Assembly (NCBI GenBank): GCA_030323885.1
Contig: CM059191.1
Coordinates: forward strand, 105,463,456 to 105,527,455
Reading direction: 5' to 3'
Length of the DNA: 64,000 nt
Source of the DNA: Branchipolynoe longqiensis
Lineage: Eukaryota > Annelida > Polychaeta > Phyllodocida > Polynoidae
Numbering within the stretch: the first letter of the stretch is position 1; each line of letters opens with the position of its first letter. The translations under genes and the position numbers were made by a program. Positions 41,546 through 52,569 of this stretch are shown piece by piece. The notes beneath the pieces were generated by a model that was not told the origin of the DNA, did no database searches, and saw only the letters and a list, made by a program, of their open reading frames with translations.

Positions 41546-42617
41546 AATATACCCCACAAACACAGACATAGAAATCCCACCTCATGTGGTCATCATTGTG
41601 TAGACTGCTAAAGCAACAACCCATCTGCCTGTGTGTGTATTACAGTAATGGCTTATGCGATACAATATATCATTATTTGTTCATATTCCTGGATATTTTT
41701 CATTAATTATGTCTGGGATTTTGATTCTAAGAAAGGTCGTTTTTAGAATATATCCTAGTTGTTCAGCAGGAAAAATAACTAAATCCAGAATACAAGCACC
41801 ACAGTGTTATATGCAAAATACGATTTATCTCTTTATTTTAATGTAATTGTTATTGAATATTATGAATATACTATTCATGGGAGCATTTTCTTCCTAGAAA
41901 CTGCAACGAGCTACTTAAGCCTGTTCTAATGATACATTTTGTTAGGTTTTCTCTCCAATATTAAAGAACTTATAGATTGTGACAAGCCACCCTTATTTGT
42001 TTCTATATGAAAACTGTCTCAGTTTTTCAATATGCCCTGAGAAACCAAGACGTTTTGTATTCCTAGTCCTGGCTCCTACCTGATTCATAGCACGGTACCA
42101 TTTCATTATCATATTTTAGTCATCATACTTTTATTAGGCCTGACTATATTTTGATGTGACTAATAACTAAAGACAAGTAGCCTCACTTCGAAGACAGGAA
42201 AAGAAGCATGTGTGGATTCAAAAGAAACATAAGCTCTATATTTATGTGAAATTAATGTGAAACATAGGCAGTCCCAAAATAAAGTTGGCATCATTTGTGG
42301 AGTTTATTCGAATTAATTCACAAACTTAAAAACATTGGCCAGCAGTCTCTATGCAACCAAAGTCACTTAGATATAGAAGTAGTGACATGTATTCACCCAA
42401 CTCCAATTATACCTGTATCCATGTGGTGTCTGATTAAATGGCTTTTGATATACAAGCAATGACACTATTTCTGTTGTTCACCATCAGATATATACCACAC
42501 ATATGTTACAGAATAGATGGTACAATGATAAATTCTTCATGGCGACAGTGAACTGTCCTGTCGATCACTAATTGATAACAATCTCAAGCATATTGAAAGT
42601 GTTTTCTTCTATTACAG
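41546..42617 (+). other. Intron sequence between EGF exons 2 and 3
   Basis: AT-rich. No gene or repeat recognised. Confidence 0.4.
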
Positions 42618-42731
42618 CTAATATCAACAAATGCTCTTCAAATCCTTGCGCTCCAAAAGGGTCATGCAGTGATCATGTGAATGGATACACCTGTGTGTGT
42701 GTTTCAGGATATGACGGAACACACTGCCAAA
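42618..42731 (+). CDS. EGF-repeat protein, exon 3
   Basis: 114 nt, phase 1-1, between TTCTATTACAG and GTAAGT. It encodes NINKCSSNPCAPKGSC, then SDHVNGYTCVCVSGYDGTHC. Six Cys are kept. The usual Glu before the first Cys is Lys (NINKC), which may weaken calcium binding. The O-glucose (CSSNPC) and O-fucose (CAPKGSC) patterns remain. This domain is the most diverged of the set. Confidence 0.88.
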
Positions 42732-42847
42732 GTAAGTTAGAGACTTCGTTGAACTTGTACCTAATAACATCAGATTTTTAATTAGAGAAATAATATCCGC
42801 ACATGTGGATTTTAGTATTTCTGATGAGTCATCTGTTCAGATTCGCT

Positions 42848-42890
42848 CTCTCTCTCTCTCTATGATAAATATATATATATTATATATATA
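42848..42890. repeat. (CT)n and (TA)n microsatellite
   Basis: CTCTCTCTCTCTCT followed by TATATATATA-type sequence at the edge of YR-D. Confidence 0.9.
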
Positions 42891-42973
42891 AAGGCCGAAT
42901 ACAGTACAAAGAAGGGAGGAAAGGAAGAAGTGGGTTGATATGATTTATTCTCTGGCATAGGGAATATTAAGCC
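42891..42973 (-). repeat. YR-D terminal repeat B2
   Basis: 83 bp from AAGGCCGAATACAG to ATATTAAGCC. The minus-strand GAATAAAT could be a polyadenylation signal. Confidence 0.75.
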
Positions 42974-43176
42974 CTTGCCTATACAAAAAAATTTGTGGAC
43001 ATCAATGACAGTGTTGAGCGTCCGTCGTTAGGCAAGAAAGCGGTGGTGACTCCAGTGGTCACATGGGAGGGGGGTACTCAGCACCAAGTGATACAATGAA
43101 TAGTGGTGAATAGAATAGTAATAATAATAACTCCCTTCCGCACCTTTATACTCACATAATGCTTATGCATCACATA
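42974..43176 (-). repeat. YR-D internal repeat A2 (by position)
   Basis: 203 bp between the two B copies. Assigned by the layout only; no A1 partner was found. Confidence 0.45.
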
Positions 43177-43259
43177 AAGGCCAGCTACAGTACAAAGAAG
43201 GAAGGAAAGGTAGAAGTCGGTTGAGACCATTTATTCTCTGGCATAGGGGATATTAAGCC
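43177..43259 (-). repeat. YR-D internal repeat B1
   Basis: 83 bp, same ends as B2 with about ten substitutions. Confidence 0.75.
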
Positions 43260-43530
43260 AAGATCGAAGATGCCCCAATCCACTTCTAGTAGTTTTCTGG
43301 AATATAGGTGGTGGCCATTGATGTGGCCACCCTCATGTCGTTCATGATGTGCACGGCGAGGGGAATCTTTAGGTAGGTGAAGACTGTATCGGTGCATCAG
43401 TACCCCCCTAGTGCGGAGTTCCTCGATCGAGGCGCTGCATAGTGAGAGGAAAGTGCATCCCCCCTCCTCAGGGAGTGAGATGAGACAGAGGGGGGGCTGG
43501 ATCTAGGCCCGACTTTTCTGGAAAGATATG
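43260..43530 (-). pseudogene. YR-D recombinase C-terminal part
   Basis: Minus-strand SHSLRRGG carries the H-x-x-R box. After a frame change, SASIEELRTRGVL and MHRYSLHLPKD supply the region of the catalytic Tyr. This part is separated from the rest of the recombinase by the 957-bp repeat. Confidence 0.65.
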
Positions 43531-44489
43531 CAAGGTGGACGGGTGAAGTGGGCGAGACTATTCGCCTTGTGACATTCGCGAGCGTGCGCCGATTAACCCG
43601 TAATTGGAAATACGAGCTACTCGCCATGGCAGACTCGCGAATGCCAAACATTCACGGGGCACCGGGTTTCCGGCCGTAAAGCATTGCTAGGAGACGCCAA
43701 TTGCGACTCTCCTGGCAATGATAGAAGATCGGGCGTTCAGACCCAGACCGATCAGACGTATTCAATGACGCTCAGATGTTTTAGCCGAGTTTTAGGCCTA
43801 TATTGTCGAAATTCTAAACTTGTTTTAATTTAATGATAATGGAGGGGGTTTGCATGATACATCTACGATATGTGCTACGAACGAATGTTAGTTTGGTTAA
43901 GAATAAAAGGCCGTGAGCTCTTGGAAAAGTAAATTGGAACGTTCCTTGCATTCTTTACTATCCTCCAGACTTCTATGGATTAACAGCTATGGTCAAACTT
44001 AACATTGGATTGCTTTATATATATAATTGAGGGCCTTAAGCCTAAATAGGCCTTATGCAGCTACTTAACCCATCTGCGGGGAGATTATACCAGACATATT
44101 AACAGAATTAACGTAGAGATCTTTTGGCTAAAAAATGACAGTAACGTAGGCTGATTATCAGTGACAGTGGCAGTAACACTAGCGCATCTGCTTAGTTCTG
44201 GATCAATTTAGACCTATTAAATACACCGTAAGGCGGGTAGACCAGCCAGTTAGTTGAAATAACTAAGTGATTGCTTTAGGCCGATAAATGCGAGAGGGGA
44301 CAAAATCCGTATTTAGACGATACTCTGGCTGGCCGACCTTAGCCCGGGAATGACACGGACGGACACGGACTACCTGCAGGTGGGACGGGAGGCAGCGGCG
44401 GTCCGCGGCTGACCCAGGAAATTCACATGGAAATAATTATATAAATTAACTCGTAGGCTCGCCTTAAGCGGGGGTGGAATAGCCCTACG
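43531..44489. repeat. About 957-bp dispersed repeat, copy 2, inside YR-D
   Basis: Same family as 40429-41382, with comparable length and order of blocks. It separates the recombinase core from its C-terminus. Confidence 0.75.
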
Positions 44490-44540
44490 GTTAAACTGGT
44501 ATGCCTTGTAAGGCAGAGGGCCGGAGTTTAGTCCGGTGGG
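44468..44540 (+). other. tRNA-like sequence at the repeat end
   Basis: GGTGGAATAGCCCTACGG (A-box-like), TTGTAAGGCAGAGGGCC and GGAGTTTAGTCCG (B-box-like) have the spacing of a tRNA-derived SINE head. It is not a functional tRNA: the acceptor stem is not paired. Confidence 0.45.
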
Positions 44541-45150
44541 GATCCGGAAGGCCATCTGGTCTGGAGGTGTGGGGAGCTGCTCAAAGTGCCACTCCGTCCA
44601 CTGGACTGCGCAAATCTCCAAGTTGGGGCAGTGGGCCACCGGGATCTCCAGGACCCTCTCCTTAAACTGGATCGTCTTTGATTGGCGTATAGACAGTACC
44701 AGCCCCCAAGGGAAAAAGCTGAAGTCGCCCCGGAGGAGTGCACAATCAGAGTCTGTCACCTGCACTTCCTGAGAAGGGCCCTGAAACTGCAGAGGAGTGC
44801 AGCGCTCCAGGCTACGTGGCCTGGGTTATTGGTGAGAAAGGAGAACGTCCAGAGTAAGTTCTTGGGTAGGAGGGGGATGGTCAGCTTAGGTGCGGTTGCA
44901 CACGCTCTCCGGATCCCCCTCAGTGTTGAAGCAACCTCAAAAGCTTGTGTATGCAATGGGCTCAGTGCCTCTCTGCTCGAGGAAGTTGTTCAAACCGCTG
45001 AGGTAATTAAGGATCGAGGAGTATTTCATCGTCCTCGCCAGCCATGCGGCATAGAGTGCCGCTTGCCTTGGTGGGCATGGGAGTGGGCTGCAAGATTCCA
45101 AGAACTTCTCCACAAACTCCAGGTATCTTCTCACCTGTACCCCCATGTTG
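44541..45150 (-). pseudogene. YR-D recombinase N-terminus and core
   Basis: Minus-strand pieces: RYLEFVEKFLESC, LYAAWLARTMKYSSILNYLS (SAM-like), then TLRGIRRACATAPKLTIPLL, LLCSFRALLRKCR (first catalytic Arg region) and LRGDFSFFPWGLVLSIRQSK, TIQFKERVLEIPV. Frames differ between the pieces. Confidence 0.75.
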
Positions 45151-45546
45151 CAATTGAGTTTGGGGCGTACGATCTACTCTGGAAGCCTTGCTTCTCCCTC
45201 TGCAGCTTCTCCATCTCTGGAAGCAGAAGGGGAATATTGACCAAATATACTGCCACAGCATAAGGTGCCAGCGGGATCAGCTTCCCAGATACGGTTGGGG
45301 CCAACTGGGTCATCCAATCTACTGAGCGCAGCAGGCAACGTTGTCTCTGCTTCCGATAAATACGGATGAGAATTCAAACTTGTGTTCGGAGGCTACCCAG
45401 AAGAGCCTCCTGAGATAATACATTATCTCGGGACTTTTTGATCGGCTCAAGTTGAGGGCATCTTTGACAGTGGTGTTGTCAGTCACCATGACCACCGCAC
45501 AGTCATGCCAGCGGGTGCCCCACCTTAGAGCGGCGGCATAGGCCGC

Positions 45547-45835
45547 CTACATCTCCCTCACATTAATGTAAGCTGAGGTGCAGTGCTCATCAGGAGGGGC
45601 GTGGTGATAACCAAGCTTCACTCTTAGGTGGTCATCATCAGATTTAAGAAAGGCACCAGCGAGCCAGTAGCAACCGTGTAAGGAACTGTAGCTGAAATTT
45701 GAGGCATCGCTGTAGGTGGGGGTGTGGGTGGCAAAGGATCCAAGTATCTTAGCCTTCCCATTGAATTGTGCTGCGAAGTCGTACCACCAACCTACGTCTT
45801 CCCGGAAACCGTTGGAGAGTGTCACCCTGAAGTAG
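45547..45835 (-). pseudogene. YR-D RNase H part
   Basis: WWYDFAAQFNGKAKIL, TPTYSDASNFSYSSLHGCYW and HCTSAYINVREM correspond to the connection and RNase H start, with Asp in TYSDAS and Glu in NVREM. The rest of the domain is only traced as fragments down to about 45300. Confidence 0.7.
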
Positions 45836-46570
45836 GGCTACAATGAGCAAGGAGACCGCCCAGCCTCTCCAATTCTTTTTGGGTGACCTTTTTCCGGCCC
45901 TTCACCTCCCCAAGTATCGTGATCAGTCTCTTGAGCTTGTCCTCCGGTAACCTCATTTCCAACTTGACTGAGTTGATGATGATCCCCAGGAAGCGAACAG
46001 TGGTGCTTGGAGAGGTCAGTTTACTAAAACCTCACAAAGGAGCCAATTCTCCTGAATATAGCTATGACCACCTCCTAGTCTTTGCAGCCTTGTACTACGC
46101 TTGGACTCACTACACAGAAATTGTCCAGATAATTAACCACTCTGGTGACTCCCTCTCGCACCGCACATCTCACTACAAAATCAGAGATCTTGCTAAAGAT
46201 GTACGGGCTCGACGAGATCCCCATACATAATCTGTTATCTTTCATGAAGGTGCACTCACTGCTTCCACTGGCATCAAATAGCGAGTGTAGACCCTGTCAC
46301 AATCACGCTGGTGGATGCAGACTGCCCGGTAGGCGTCCTTGATGTCTATGGTTGACATAAAGTACCCCATCTCCATCATCTCTGCAACACTATCAACCCT
46401 GTTATATGAACATTTTACACATACTTGATCAGTCCATGAGTTGACTGAACAACCGGTGGGACGACTACAATCAACAATGGTTCTGCTGCCACCATCATAT
46501 TTCGGCACGCAGAATATATCATGGATGCATGTGGGAGGGGGGGGATGTCTACTGTCGATATGCAACCCTT
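45836..46570 (-). pseudogene. YR-D reverse transcriptase part
   Basis: IFCVPKYDGGSRTIVDCSRP, TGCSVNSWTD, STIDIKDAYRAVCIHQRD, a NYLDNFCVVS catalytic block (second Asp replaced by Asn) and LGIIINSVKLEMRLPEDKL are read on the minus strand in changing frames. The loss of the second catalytic Asp alone would inactivate it. Confidence 0.75.
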
Positions 46571-46899
46571 ATCTATTATTTCACTGCAGAGTTTTTAATA
46601 TTAATGATCGAATTTTTGTTATCAGGATCTCTGGGGCTTCTGCATTTTGGGTTGTAAGGCAAAGAACAATTGGGGTTTATCACATTAGAACCAAACCTCC
46701 TAACAAGATATATTGGGTGTCAGGGTCTGTATCACCCCCTTAGAAATAGCTCACTAAATACCCTGCATGGGCGGAGCTGGGCCTTACCTCCCACTACATA
46801 GTGGTCACAAGTACATGTACCCTGGGTGCATTGCGCACATAAAAAGACTGGTGCGAACTAGTGTTTTCGCTGACAGTTACGTATAGGCCGCTGTTGCTG
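46571..46899. other. Unassigned sequence between YR-D and the LINE
   Basis: No domain recognised. It may contain the degraded 5' end of YR-D. Confidence 0.35.
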
Positions 46900-47427
46900 A
46901 ATGTCACAGCCGGGCCCCCCCCCATTAGGGGGGTAGATCCAACCTGTCATGTGTCCATGGCTAATCCAGCTTAAGCTGTCCTAGTCGGCTTAAACCGTTT
47001 GAGGCGGGGTGTATTGGGTGTTGCAGGGATTGTATATGTTGAAGGTGTCTATTGTGGTTGTGGCCAGTTTGAGGCGTACATGCAATGTGTTGGCTGTGGG
47101 GTTGGCTCTGGAGTTTGCTATTTTGGTGGCGTGGATGTGGTTGTTGACTAAGGTGGTAGTGCCTCCCTCTGGTCTGCCCCTGATTAGTGATTCTACTGTA
47201 GGGATGTGGTAAGTGATGTAGCCTTTGATGCATGGTGGATCTATCTTCCATGTTTCCTAGAGCATAGCCAAATCTATGTGGTCAGTTTTTAATTTGTTGA
47301 TGAGGGATGTCAGTTTTGTCCATAGGCCTGCACAGTTCCAGGAGAGGACGGTGAGGTTGGAGGAATTTGTTGGCGGTGGTTTGGGGTCTGTGTGGCAGTT
47401 GGTGTTGTGGTTATGTTGTGTATCCAT
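46900..47427 (-). pseudogene. LINE ORF2 endonuclease domain
   Basis: ATG at 47427 opens ORF2. LTVLSWNCAGLWTKL is the usual start of an apurinic-type endonuclease. ETWKIDPPCIKGYITYH (after an in-frame stop), TTTLVNNHIHATKI and TTTIDTFNIYNP follow. The frame ends near 46905 and no RT domain follows, so the 3' part of the LINE is missing, which is the reverse of normal 5' truncation. Confidence 0.72.
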
Positions 47428-47439
47428 GTTGGTGGCTCA

Positions 47440-48116
47440 GGGTGTTGCGCTTAATTGGTGGTGTGGTGGTTGTGGGTTGTGGCATGAGGACTGTGGTGTG
47501 AAGGAAGCCAATGAACATATGGATTATGGAACCCAGTAGGTCGCTGGTTGTTCCTGGGGGGGGGGGAGACTTCTTCAATTGCCTGAAGTATGTTGTGGGT
47601 TTGTGTGGGTGTGGGTGTGGGTGTGGGTGCGGGAGTGGGTGTGGGTGAGGTTTGGGTGCAGGCATCGCACTTGGGTGTGGTCATGTTGACCTGACTGGGG
47701 GTTTGTGTGGCAATGGATTGGGTGTGTGGGTGGTGTGTGGTGGTGGTTTTGCTAGGGGGCGGTGGGTGTGGGTGGAGTGAGAGGGGTGGTGGGATGTGTG
47801 GGTGTGGGGTTGGGTTTTGGGCACGGGCTGGCTGGAGTGGGGGGGGTAGTTGGTGAGGGGAGATGTGGGTTGGGGGTTGTCGGGTGTGTGGTAGGGGGTA
47901 TGGGGGTGGGGTTGGGTTGGACGGTTTGGGGGTTGTTTTTTTGGGGAGGGGTTGAGCCTGCTCCAGAGCCTGCGCTTCTCTGGGCAGTGGGGGTCTCGGG
48001 AGGTGTGGTCGCCCCCACACGCTGTACACCTGGCATTCAGCGTGCACCCCTCCGCGAGGTGGCCTGGTAGCGCACAGTTTACGCAGATATTGTATGTGGC
48101 ACTACACTCATGTTTG
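47440..48116 (-). pseudogene. LINE ORF1, C-terminal part
   Basis: Minus-strand codons give zinc-knuckle modules CVNCALPGHLAEGC and CTACGGDHTSRDPHC, then a long Pro/His/Thr-rich tail coded by CCCCAC-type repeats. ORF1 proteins of this type bind element RNA. It is the continuation of the ORF1 at 53369-54699, cut by a Gypsy insertion inside the first knuckle. Confidence 0.72.
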
Positions 48117-48251
48117 TGTAATATCAATGAAGACAAACAAACCCCACGACGTCCAGTATGCAAGTGGTTTATTTCTGTCCACTCCGCTGCCAACACCCCA
48201 GGTCCGTGACGTCACAGCGGCCACCAGCTATATGCACAGTCTCACACCTTA
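48117..48251 (-). repeat. 3' LTR of the second Mag-like Gypsy
   Basis: 135 bp. Minus strand starts TAAGGTGTGAGACTG and ends GATATTACA; a run AAAAAAAGGGGGAAG lies just upstream as polypurine tract. Confidence 0.88.
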
Positions 48252-49052
48252 AATCTTCCCCCTTTTTTTCAATATAATAAAGATTATTACGATAGTTAAT
48301 GCGTTACTGATTTTACTAATTGTTATCCGACCTTGTACCGTCATCTGACAAACCGGTTAGTTTAGTATACTGCGGATACACAGCTTACTTTCTAACATGT
48401 TTAAAGCTTAATTACTAACACTCTTCTGAACATATAAGATAACGTTCAATGAAAACCATAACCAGTTTGGTCTCGATATGGTAAAGAATTTTTTTTTAGT
48501 AGTACAATGAACAGTACAAACCAATTATCCGTTTAGAATTTATGCCATAATCAGACTACCATTTCAGATTTTAACTCGTCACGTGTGTAACTGTTTCAAG
48601 TTACCTACGCGGACAGCACACATGGTAACTGTCCCAAACCTGTGCTGTCGTTAATTGTTTGTCTCGACTCACATTTATTTTTAGTTCCTCTCTCCTATTC
48701 CTAGTCGACTTGGTGGGCGTGATAGTCACCCACTCCTTGTTGTAATATATATGTTGATATCGACACTGTGAGATCTAGTTTGCAACTGTCTTTATTTAGA
48801 ACGTAGTCATGACGTTGTCCGGTATTATGCTGGGGTGTTCGTACAACTACATACATTACACTTGTTGATTGCACCATGGTTTGTTACCCCGGCTGCTGAT
48901 GGCCTGCAGGTGGCTGTTCTATTTATAGGTTTACCGCTAGGTTGCATTTCCGCAGTGTTTGTGGGTTGGAAATTGCTTTGAACAGCCGATGGTATTTTGA
49001 ACATGTGTACCCGGTTTCGGTGTATTTGCCTACCCTAGCAATTCATTTTTTC
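48252..49052 (-). other. 3' untranslated region of the second Gypsy
   Basis: No gene. AT-rich, with a polypurine tract at its LTR end. Confidence 0.45.
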
Positions 49053-49533
49053 ATAAGCCGTGTTCACACACACAACTTTAGGCGAACTAGATGAGGGGAA
49101 CTAGGCATGAAAGGGTGTCGTGTCCACACATCCAGTACTGGGGCGGTTTAAGCCGGAAATCGATATCTGCGCATGAGCAAGTCCATACTAACCAGCGCCA
49201 CTTTCGGTTAGTCGACGTCATGTACCATGAGAGAGTGTGGGTTCGACCTAGATTTGTATAGACTGAGTCGTATTGTTTTGGAACAGTCAAAACTTATGCT
49301 GGGCAGTGAAAACCTAAAAATAAATGATGAAAAAAATATCTGTGCACACCTAGCGGTTTCATAGACCAAATCATATAATATACTACCTCGCGACGCGATT
49401 TACTTGAGCAAAATAGTTGAGGCGAATCAGCCCTAATCTGCCTCAGCGTCACGTCCACACGGCGAATGTGAGCCGAACTAGACAAGGCAAACTAGTTGAG
49501 GCGAGTTAACGCCCATGTGTGAACACGGCTATA
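49053..49533. mobile_element. MITE of 475 bp in the Gypsy integrase end
   Basis: Inverted ends AGCCGTGTTCACAC (49056-49069) and GTGTGAACACGGCT (49517-49530), flanked by ATA on both sides. Inside, GGCGAACTAG and GGCAAACTAGTTGAGGCG recur in both halves. No coding capacity. A 2-3 bp duplication fits Tc1/mariner- or Harbinger-type mobilisation; the superfamily is not settled. Confidence 0.75.
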
Positions 49534-50150
49534 GTCTCTGGGATTTGTTCTATCTGAATTTGTGATAGTGCCGGCTGTCCAGACACCTTCATGGTTTCTG
49601 TATCTGACTTTAGCTGCAACTTTAGCACTACGTGAGAGCGTCCAGCTTTTTTGTCATAATACTTTTGTTTTTCCTGTATTCTGAGAAGGTCATTTCTTTT
49701 AGATTTTTGAGCCTGGGGTTTAAACTGTGTTTTAATTGTGGCTAATTTAGAATGCAGTTGACAACTCATAAGCAATTGAGCTGGCGAGGCGTTCATATGT
49801 CTCAGAGGGGTATTACGGTAGTTCAACAAATATAGGTTGATGTCCTGATTATTTTCATACGCTTTTTTCATCATCTTCTTTATTGTCTGAACATATCGTT
49901 CTATCTGACCATTGCTTTTAGGCTGGTATGGGTTCGAACATAGGTGATTGAATTTGTACTTTTTTACAAAGTTTTTGAAATCCTGACTTGCGAACTGGGG
50001 TCCATTGTCAGATATCAACGTGGTTGGAATCCCATACCACCCGAATATTTCTCATAGGGCCTTAATTACTGTTTTAGAATCAGTTTTGTGTAATTCTGTC
50101 ACTTCGGGGAATTTCGAATAATAATCTACTAAAATTAAATACGTTTTGCT
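49506..50150 (-). pseudogene. int: Integrase core of the second Mag-like Gypsy
   Basis: MISDNGPQFASQDFKNFV holds the second Asp and SNGQIERYVQTIKKMMKKA the Glu. The first Asp region lies near 50150-50185 in broken frame. The C-terminal residues encoded before 49530 come from the MITE. Confidence 0.82.
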
Positions 50151-50202
50151 CTGGCATTGAAACAAATCTACTCCGACTTTGCAAAATGGCATGTTGGGTA
50201 TA

Positions 50203-50658
50203 TTATGAGGATGCATGGGCTCCTGTATCACACCGTGCTATCAAATCTTCAATTTGCCGGTTCATACCCGGCCAGAATACGCTGTCCCTCGCTAACTGCT
50301 TACATTTGATTATACCCAGATGGGTTTCATGTAAGATACCCAGCATTTCTTTTTGCAAACTACTTGGAAGTATTACTTGTTGCCTTTTAAATAGCATCCC
50401 ATCTGTACTAATTATATCATCTTTACATGTTAAAAATGGTTTCACACAAGATTTCACAAAACTATTTTGGCTTGGCCAACCCTCTTGAACTAACCGTATG
50501 ACCTCAATGAGGGTAGTGTCTGTTTTGGTAGCTGCGACGATACGGTCGTTCATGCTGTGTGCGATGTCTACCGTGGCAATTGAAATTTCCTTGTCGAACA
50601 GATTATTTGGGGTCGTGTTGCTGGTATGTGCTCGTGAAAGGGTATCTGCAAAGAACAT
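50203..50658 (-). pseudogene. pol: RNase H end and integrase zinc domain, second Mag-like Gypsy
   Basis: FFADTLSRAH ends RNase H. LHETHLGIIKCKQLARDSVF, WPGMNRQIEDLIARC gives the His pair and first Cys of the integrase finger. The frame stops at 50203. Confidence 0.8.
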
Positions 50659-50664
50659 TTCATT

Positions 50665-51404
50665 TCAATTCATGTATTTCATCACAATGTTATAGTTTTG
50701 CAGTCTCATGCGAATCCATTGCATTCTGGCAGACAACATATGCAATGGCTTTGCCATAATCGCTACAAGTGGCTTATGATCGGTCTCAATTATTACTTCT
50801 TTCCCATAAATATAATCGTGGAACCGGACACAGCCAAAACAAAATGCTAATAGCTCTTTTTCTATCACCGCATACTTAGATTGGCAATTATCCAATGCTT
50901 TAGATGCCATAGCGATTGGCTTCTTTTGTTGAAAAATCACTGCCCTAGCTCCAATTTGGAAGCGTCAACTTGCAACGTAATTTTCTCATTCACATCATAA
51001 TACTTTAGCACGGGTGCTGCTATTAACAATTTGTTTAGTGTTTGAAAAGCCTTTTCTTTGCATGTTGCCAGAACCATACTACATCTTTAGATAACACTTG
51101 TCTCATCAGTTTGGAAATTTCTGACAGATTCGGGATGAACTTCCCTACATATTCTACCATTCCTAGGAACTGTTGAATACCTGCTTTGTCATTTAAATAA
51201 TGGCCCGCACACGTTCAGCATTTGGTTTTAGCCCAGCTTGGGTTAAGGTATGTCCTACATAATTCACTTCAGTCTTACAAATTACAGATTTGTCCGGGTT
51301 CAGATGCAAATTACCTTCTCTAGCTCAGATAAAGACATTTTCTAAATTCTCAATGTGTTCTTTGATGGTCTTCCCGTATACCAATATGTCGTCAGCAATT
51401 ACAT
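50665..51404 (-). pseudogene. pol: RT end and RNase H, second Mag-like Gypsy
   Basis: MASKALDNCQSKYAVIEKEL, LLAFCFGCVRFHDYIYG and ETDHKPLVAIM define RNase H (50665-50940). Between 50940 and 51404 RT thumb sequence is seen only in short pieces with several shifts, near the counterpart of the VGHLLT block. Confidence 0.78.
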
Positions 51405-51812
51405 TTACCCTGCCAACCCAGCTAATATATTATTCATTTCCCTGATAAAGATATCTCCCGCCGTTTTAATTCCAAATGGTAGTCGGGTATACCTAAACCG
51501 CCCCCATGGCGCATTAAACGTACATAATTTTGAGCTTTCAGAATCCAGTTCTATTTGCCAGTAACCACTATTGGCATCGATGACCGGAAAGTATTTAGCG
51601 TTGCTAGTTTTTGCAATGACTTCCTCTATTGTTCTGGTCGGGTAGGGAGTCGTTAATATGGCTTTATTAAGCTTGGTTGGGTCGAGGCATAGCCTAATTT
51701 TATTTGGTTTCTTTACCACTGTTATTGAATTTACCCAGGGTGTTGGCTCCAATTGCTTAACAATCACCCCCAAATCTAACATTTTGTCTAGTTCTTGCTT
51801 TACTTTGTTCAA
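51405..51812 (-). pseudogene. pol: Reverse transcriptase, second Mag-like Gypsy
   Basis: MNKVKQELDKMLDLGVIVKQ, ITVVKKPNKIRLCLDPTKLN, FPVIDANSGYWQIELDSESS and FGIKTAGDIFIREMNNIL are consecutive RT motifs in one frame. The catalytic Asp pair falls just after the frame ends near 51400. Confidence 0.85.
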
Positions 51813-52563
51813 TATAGCATGAGGTATTCGTCTAGGAGGGTCAACAACAGGATCAACATTATAATCAATATGGATTTTGCATTACTCTTAATATTGCCTA
51901 AACCTGTGACGACGTCAGAGTACTTCTTTACAAATGTTCTGCTGCCAGTGCGGTTGTAGTCGCCTCTCTTGTCCATATGGTGATTTCTCCTATACGTCGT
52001 ATGAGGTTCAGCTGCACGCACGCTTCCTTTCCTAATATTGGTGTGCCGTGCGAGGTGACTTGAAACTTCAACGGCAGCCCTCCAATGATGATTACAGCCT
52101 CTCCCTCAGGCCATATGCGACTACCTGAATAAGGGACAAGACAACACTTTGAAGGTGCCAACACAGTGTTTTTCAGAGCATTGTAGATATCATGTGGGAC
52201 AATATTAGCTTGGGACCCAGTGTACAGTTTGAACTTAATGGGTACGTTCTGTAAGTTATATTTAACGGACCATAAACTGCTGCTGCATGTTGCTTCATCC
52301 GTTATTTCACCCACGAACAGGTCGTCATCTCCCTCTTTGTCGTCCCCTTCCTCGTGCACCTCATTTTCCGTGCTTAACTCATTTATTTGTGCTCGACTTG
52401 CACTCGCACGTCGTGTTCTGCATACTTTTTGAAAATGTCCATAGCATTTGCAGTGCATGCACTGCTTGTCAGCAGCTGGGCATGTAGCATTCCCATGTTG
52501 ATACCCGCATCTGGTGCAGGTTGTGCGTGGTGTCGAGGAATGCGCTCCTCGGTCCTGCCACAT
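51813..52563 (-). pseudogene. Zinc knuckles and protease, second Mag-like Gypsy
   Basis: CTRCGYQHGNATC and CMHCKCYGHFQKVC are the nucleocapsid knuckles. VPIKFKLYTGSQANIVPH is the protease active-site region, but the catalytic Asp of the D-S/T-G motif is Tyr here, so the protease is dead. PILGKEACVQLNLIRRIGEI follows. Confidence 0.82.
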
Positions 52564-52569
52564 GCACGC

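Larger units (their letters stand above)
42891..46570 (-). mobile_element. YR-D: decayed YR retrotransposon of a separate lineage
   Basis: Minus strand: RT (46570-45836), RNase H, recombinase N-terminus and core (45150-44541), a 957-bp insertion, recombinase C-terminus (43530-43260), then B1 (43259-43177), A2 (43176-42974), B2 (42973-42891). The 83-bp B repeats are equal in length. A1 and Gag were not found. The protein differs strongly from YR-A/B/C, so it is another lineage. It lies in the intron after EGF exon 3. Confidence 0.75.

Noticed and set aside
40200..41611. Tyr/Ile/Met-rich frames such as those near 40331 and 41371
   Set aside because: Translations of TATATG microsatellites.
44468..44540. 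Functional tRNA gene
   Set aside because: A- and B-box-like blocks exist but no paired acceptor stem; more like a SINE head.
47451..48070. Gly/Val-rich plus-strand and Pro/His-rich extra minus-strand frames
   Set aside because: Shadow readings of the GGGTGT/CCACAC-rich LINE ORF1 tail; only the zinc-knuckle frame is supported.
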